The notes under the pieces were generated by a model that did not search any database, was not told the origin of the DNA, and saw only the letters and a program-made list of their open reading frames with translations. The translations under genes were made by a program, and so were the position numbers. DNA of 64,000 nucleotides from Gnetum montanum (lineage: Eukaryota; Streptophyta; Gnetopsida; Gnetales; Gnetaceae): NCBI GenBank assembly GCA_015680685.1, contig MNCI01007769.1, positions 206,509-270,508 of the forward strand, written 5' to 3'. This document shows, in pieces, positions 60,060 through 64,000 of this stretch. Every line of letters begins with the position of its first letter. The first letter of the stretch is position 1.

Positions 60060-60951
60060 AAGAGATTGTGGCAGATAACTTTTTAACGTGACAGTGGACT
60101 GTTTGGACCAAAATCGACACTATGTCCATCAGAATCGTTTGCATGGTTGTGGAAGTCTTCAGAGCTGTAATCATATCATCCGGGAGAATCATTAGACATG
60201 CTATCCATGCTATTATTAGATTCTTCTGAGTGTTCGCCAAGAAGATAAAGTTTGATTTCCTTTCCTCCAGAGGCATGATAGTCATCAATCCTGTGGTCCA
60301 TATAATAGAGCTCTAGAGTGTACGAGACTTTTAGATGGATGTGACAGTGGTGTTGGATATCATAGGCATTAGCAGTGTACACATCCTGATAAAAAGCTTG
60401 CCCCCATGTGAGTTGCTAGTCTATCCTTTTGGAAATGCAGGTTATGAGAAAATAGACTGGGTTGGAAGCCATATGCAAAAAATTCTAAGCCATGTGATCA
60501 GGATTCTCATAAAACAAGAAATCACCCCGGTAACTATAGAGACTTGTGCGAAGTGGACCAGGATAATTAGTTGGTAAGTGAGAAGGGGAATGACCAAATT
60601 TAGCCCAAAATCATCATTGTCTGGAGGTTCACTGAGAGGACTAAAAGAAATTCGGTAGACATGAAAATCACTCGGCTGGTAATAAGGCTAGTTTAAGAAA
60701 TCAGTAGAATACCAGTTGCAAAATTCAAGGTTGGTGAGGTTCACGTCTGTGGCCAAGAAAAGGTATGGAGCAGGAACTTGGTTCCATTGGGTCCTTCTTG
60801 CAGGTAGAGGAAGGGCTATAAAAACCTTCTGAGAAATGATGGCATCAGAATTCTGAGATCTTGTTCTATTACAAAAATCAGTCCACTCTTGTTCAAACCT
60901 ACTAGTTTCACTAAAATACTGGGGAAAACTGAGAAACCTTTCATTAGGCAA
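60060..60951 (-). pseudogene. Region downstream of caulimovirid RNase H, unknown
   Basis: After the RNase H stop, the minus strand encodes a readable but broken frame (60,688-60,951, then 60,176-60,382 and 60,058-60,288 in shifted frames). It contains FLSFPQYF and an Asp/Ser/Asn-rich end. It might be a C-terminal extension of the polyprotein or a small second ORF, as some endogenous caulimovirids have. No domain was recognised. Confidence 0.45.
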
Positions 60952-61019
60952 ACTAGGACGTAACCTCCTTGAGGAACGAAGAGTCCATCCTTTGCTATGG
61001 AGTAATTCTGAAGATAAAA

Positions 61020-61358
61020 TTAAAATTTATTAGTACTACTAGAGAGTTGGAACTCTCTAGTTAAAAAATCAGAAAAATAATTTTTTGATCCTTCAATATA
61101 CTCACTATCGAATTCAAAGTTTGCTAAAAATAAACTCCATCGGATCAAACGTGTATGAGCCACCTTTGTAAGATTTCTGGATTGTAGATACTTATCAAAA
61201 TGTTTTAAATCACTCCGGACGATGAAACGTTGTGGTTGGAGGAATAGACGGAATTTTTCTATGCCCTTAACAATGGCTAGAAGTTCTTTGTGAGAACTGT
61301 GATATTTCTGTTGTGCTTCATTGAACTTTCCAGAAGCATATCTACAGATCCTGATCAT
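61020..61358 (-). pseudogene. Caulimovirid RNase H
   Basis: Reads YASGKFNEAQQKYHSSHKEL, IVKGIEKFRLFL, FIVRSDLKHF and RLIRWSLFL, then NYFSDFLTREF near the end. This is the RNase H that follows RT in caulimovirids (Glu and Asp catalytic positions visible). The start of the domain is in a different frame beyond 61,358, with a decayed codon between. Confidence 0.8.
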
Positions 61359-61574
61359 ATGGTTTTGTTCTTGTTTTAGAGTGGTGCCCCAAAAACATTC
61401 AGAGGCATCTGTTTCAAGGATAAATTTACCGTTTCCTGGAAGAAAGAGCAGAGGTAATTCTTGGCATGCTTGCTTGATCTTTTTTACAGCCTCAGTGCAT
61501 GTAGGAGTCCATGGAGGAGAATGTTTTTGTAATAATATATTTAAGACATCTCTTTCCTTAGCTATATTCTTAAA

Positions 61575-62338
61575 GAAACTATAAGCATAATTTATACATC
61601 CTAAAAATCGTTGTATCTCGANTAAACTATAAGCATAATTTATACATCCTAAAAATCGTTGTATCTCGACTTTATTCTCTAAGATATCAGGAAACTTAAT
61701 AATACTTTGGACTATATGCGGTTGTAATTTTATAATACCGGCAGAGATTTCTAAACCTAAAAATTTGATATTAGACTGTCCGATCTTATTTTTCTTGGTG
61801 AGAGGACAAGTCCATTTTTATCTATGAGGTCAGAAAAAACACGCAAATGATCTAGATGTTCTTTTACCGACTTGCGAAGAACTAAAATATCATCTATGTA
61901 AGCTAATATAAACGGATAAGAATGGAAAATAGAGTCCATCATCTTTTGGAATTTGGATGGAGCAGTTTTGATGCCGAACAACAAGATGTTCCATTCATAT
62001 AACCTGCCGGGAACGGTGAAAGCTGTTTTCCAACGATCAGATTCCTGAACCTGGATTTGCCAAAATCCTGATTTTAAATCAAACTTGGAGTAAATATTAG
62101 TATGTAGCAGTTGTTGAAACAGATCGTATTTATTTGGAATGGGATGTTGAACTGATTTAATAATATCATTCAGAGGTTTATAATTAACTACTAAACGTTT
62201 TTTTCCTCTGACTAATTCGGCTCGTTTGTTTACAAAGAAAGTAGCACAAGCAAACATACTGGTGCTTGGTCGGATTAAACCTCTTTGTAAATATTCTTGG
62301 ATCTCTGATTCACATTCTTTTCTGAGACAAGGAGACAT
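61575..62338 (-). pseudogene. Caulimovirid reverse transcriptase
   Basis: The 193-codon frame (61,757-62,338) shows the caulimovirid signature: LVVNYKPLND, YSKFDLKSGFWQI, LLFGIKTAPSKFQKMMD and YIDDILV, with the catalytic aspartates present. It is followed by frame loss, and by a 48-bp duplication around the N at 61,622 that breaks the link to RNase H. That break is likely artefactual; others are real decay. Confidence 0.85.
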
Positions 62339-62371
62339 TCCTATATGTTGTGTAGTGGACTTTACTTTTAC

Positions 62372-63300
62372 TCAGTCTTGTAATTCGATCTGACACCAAT
62401 GTTCTTTCTTGTGACGAAACATAGTAGGGTCATCATTTGCAAATTGGAGTAATTGAGTTTTTATGTCTTCAAAACTTAGTTGATATTTTTCGATTTGGTT
62501 AACAATCCAGGTTTCCCTTTTCTGATTATATTTTTGGAGTTTTTGATTTTTAAACTGTTGTCTCGCATTTATCCTAGTAAACTTATGTTGGTCTAATTTG
62601 ATAAATTGTTTGGTAATAGTAATATCAAAATTTTGTAAATTGTCTGATCCTATTAAACAATCATAAGAAACTAAAGGAAATTGACAGACTATGAAATACA
62701 CTATCTTTTTATCAGGCATTAGAACAGGTAACTTAGCTTGCTTTGTTAACAACCTTTTTTGGGTGTTGAAGGAAATGTGAGATGGTTCCTTTTCTTCCCA
62801 AAAACAAGTCGGAATTGTTTCTTCTCTAGCAAGTGATACTTCTGCGCCTGTATCAAACAAAAAATCTATTGTATACCTATGATACTTAGGCCATGATATA
62901 GTAAATGAACAGGCAGGTAAGATTGTTCGTGAAGTATTACAGTTTACTTCTAGTATTACGCTTACCTGTTTTGTTTCCTTCTCATATTCTGCTTGTTGCC
63001 AACTCTCTTCTTGTTGTTCTAAGCGTTCAAGTTCCTCTGAGGCCTATTGAAGATACTTTTTGAATTGTTTGATGCGAAACTATCACCACATAGAAGTTTG
63101 TATGTCTGGTATAACTTCTCTTTCTTCATTATGTGGTGTTTGTGTTTCATCTTCAAAGTCTACGATATTTGGATTCTGGGAATCTTGATATATACCAAAT
63201 GATTCCTCAAGCATTTGCTTATGTGTTTCTATCTCATTCCGTTTAGATTTGACTTTGTGTTTGTATGCCGTAAATTTATGTAAGTCTTCTAAAGGAACCT
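62372..63300 (-). pseudogene. Caulimovirid coiled coil and protease (copy 2)
   Basis: Same layout as copy 1, DTGAE near 62,845. A stop separates it from RT at 62,338-62,372, in a place where copy 1 is already lost. A stop lies upstream near 63,045 within the coiled-coil-like stretch. Confidence 0.75.
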
Positions 63301-63319
63301 TTTGCCATTTCTTTTCTAA

Positions 63320-64000
63320 TTAGCGTAGTTGGCTTTTTAACATGAAAAACGTTGGATCTCTCTCATAGAGATCATCACTTTCTGATTCTTCATTCATGTA
63401 AACATGATACATATACCCTGAAGAATCTGTATCATAATTTAAATCACCTGGTACGTTGGGGTAGTCAGGAATATCTTCGAATTCCATTCCACTGGAATAT
63501 TGATCTGAAGATTCTAAGTAAATATCCTCGTTTGAAAATGATAAGTCAGAATCATATGTTAGGAAGAAATCATCTTCCGTAAGTTTCATTGTTTCGATAA
63601 AATTAATGCGTTGAGGATGATTATCCTTTTTTGGGCATTGGTTGGAATAATTCTTTCCTGAACAAATGAAACATCTGACTTCCTTGTTTTTATATGGCCC
63701 TTGTTTTCATTTAAACATACCTTTAAAAGGTTTTTGTGGCCAATTTTTTCATTTGATTTTTGGCTGGAATTTCCGTTTCCAGACTTTCTTTGGTTTTGAA
63801 TATTTCTGTGATGTACGTTGTGTAGGTTTACATACACATGGCTCAATCTGTCGTTTTCTATTCCAAATTAGCTATCCAAAATTATCTTCAGGACACATTT
63901 GTAAACATAAGTCTTTACCTATTTGTTTAGTTAAGGATCCTACTAGTTTTTATGTTTTTTGCTGCACACACAGATCCCTTGTGACTTTTTCAAGGAATTG
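63320..64000 (-). pseudogene. Caulimovirid acidic region, zinc knuckle and capsid end (copy 2)
   Basis: The acidic region is at 63,320-63,589. The knuckle reads CFICSGKNYSNQC, so the His and third Cys positions of copy 1 (KHC) are N and Y. The frame 63,586-63,846 and the bases to 64,000 match 57,630-58,040 of copy 1, so the capsid ORF of copy 2 should begin beyond the window. Confidence 0.7.

Larger units (their letters stand above)
56360..64000 (-). mobile_element. Endogenous caulimovirid (pararetrovirus), head-to-tail copies
   Basis: On the minus strand: the end of one copy's capsid/zinc-finger region (64,000-63,590), protease, RT, RNase H, a C-terminal region, an intergenic promoter region (60,060-59,600), then the capsid ORF, zinc finger and protease of the next copy, ending abruptly near 56,360. 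Equivalent points are 5,956 bp apart (62,860 vs 56,904; 63,589 vs 57,633). RT type, DTGA protease, capsid pattern and absence of integrase place it in Caulimoviridae. Stops and an N-join break the frames. I saw no movement protein. Confidence 0.85.

Overview
This window is plant nuclear DNA, and almost all of it is nested, decayed retroelement sequence. The evidence is plant-type Ty3/gypsy elements (one with the second RNase H domain of the Tat lineage), a plant LINE, an endogenous caulimovirid, and many stop codons that look like C-to-T decay of methylated CAG, CAA and CGA codons. It suggests a plant with a very large, repeat-rich genome. A gymnosperm is plausible but not proven. I found no intact host gene, tRNA, rRNA or CRISPR array.

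Layout. 1-492 is the 3' part of an LTR (element A, + strand) with a primer-binding site at 495. A is interrupted by P1 (1280-9889, +), an LTR element with gag and protease but no RT or integrase, probably non-autonomous. 10.8-15.97 kb is M3 (- strand): gag/protease debris, a PBS and a damaged 5' LTR. At 15,969 the 5' LTR of M2 (+) begins. M2 is split by M1 (17,129-37,022, -), flanked by the 5-bp duplication ATAGG, and its LTR resumes at 37,028 and ends near 38,065. M1 carries gag, protease, RT, RNase H, a second RNase H and integrase, all eroded. Between its protease and RT, on the opposite strand, lies a multi-exon gene remnant (24.6-28.4 kb). 38.98-47.87 kb is a further Ty3/gypsy element (-), Athila-like. 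47.87-51.3 kb (-) holds a second, diverged copy of the multi-exon gene. 53.2-54.84 kb is the 3' end of a LINE (-). 55.05-56.35 kb is an LTR related to that of P1 (-). 56.36-64.0 kb is a head-to-tail endogenous pararetrovirus locus (-).

The most unusual item is the gene family found at 24.6-28.4 kb and 47.9-51.3 kb. In the first copy six GT-AG introns of 70-122 bp each restore the reading frame, giving about 1,000 codons with a His/Glu-rich acidic tail. I do not recognise the protein. A second theme is that three or more LTR types carry tandem repeats whose monomers contain TACGC/GCGTA inverted repeats.

Caution: single N characters at 4918, 5072, 15499, 31576, 31895, 36763, 41762 and 61622 mark contig joins. 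Several are flanked by direct duplications or fold-back copies, so the order and orientation of short segments near them (especially 4919-5071 and 31,577-34,304) cannot be trusted.
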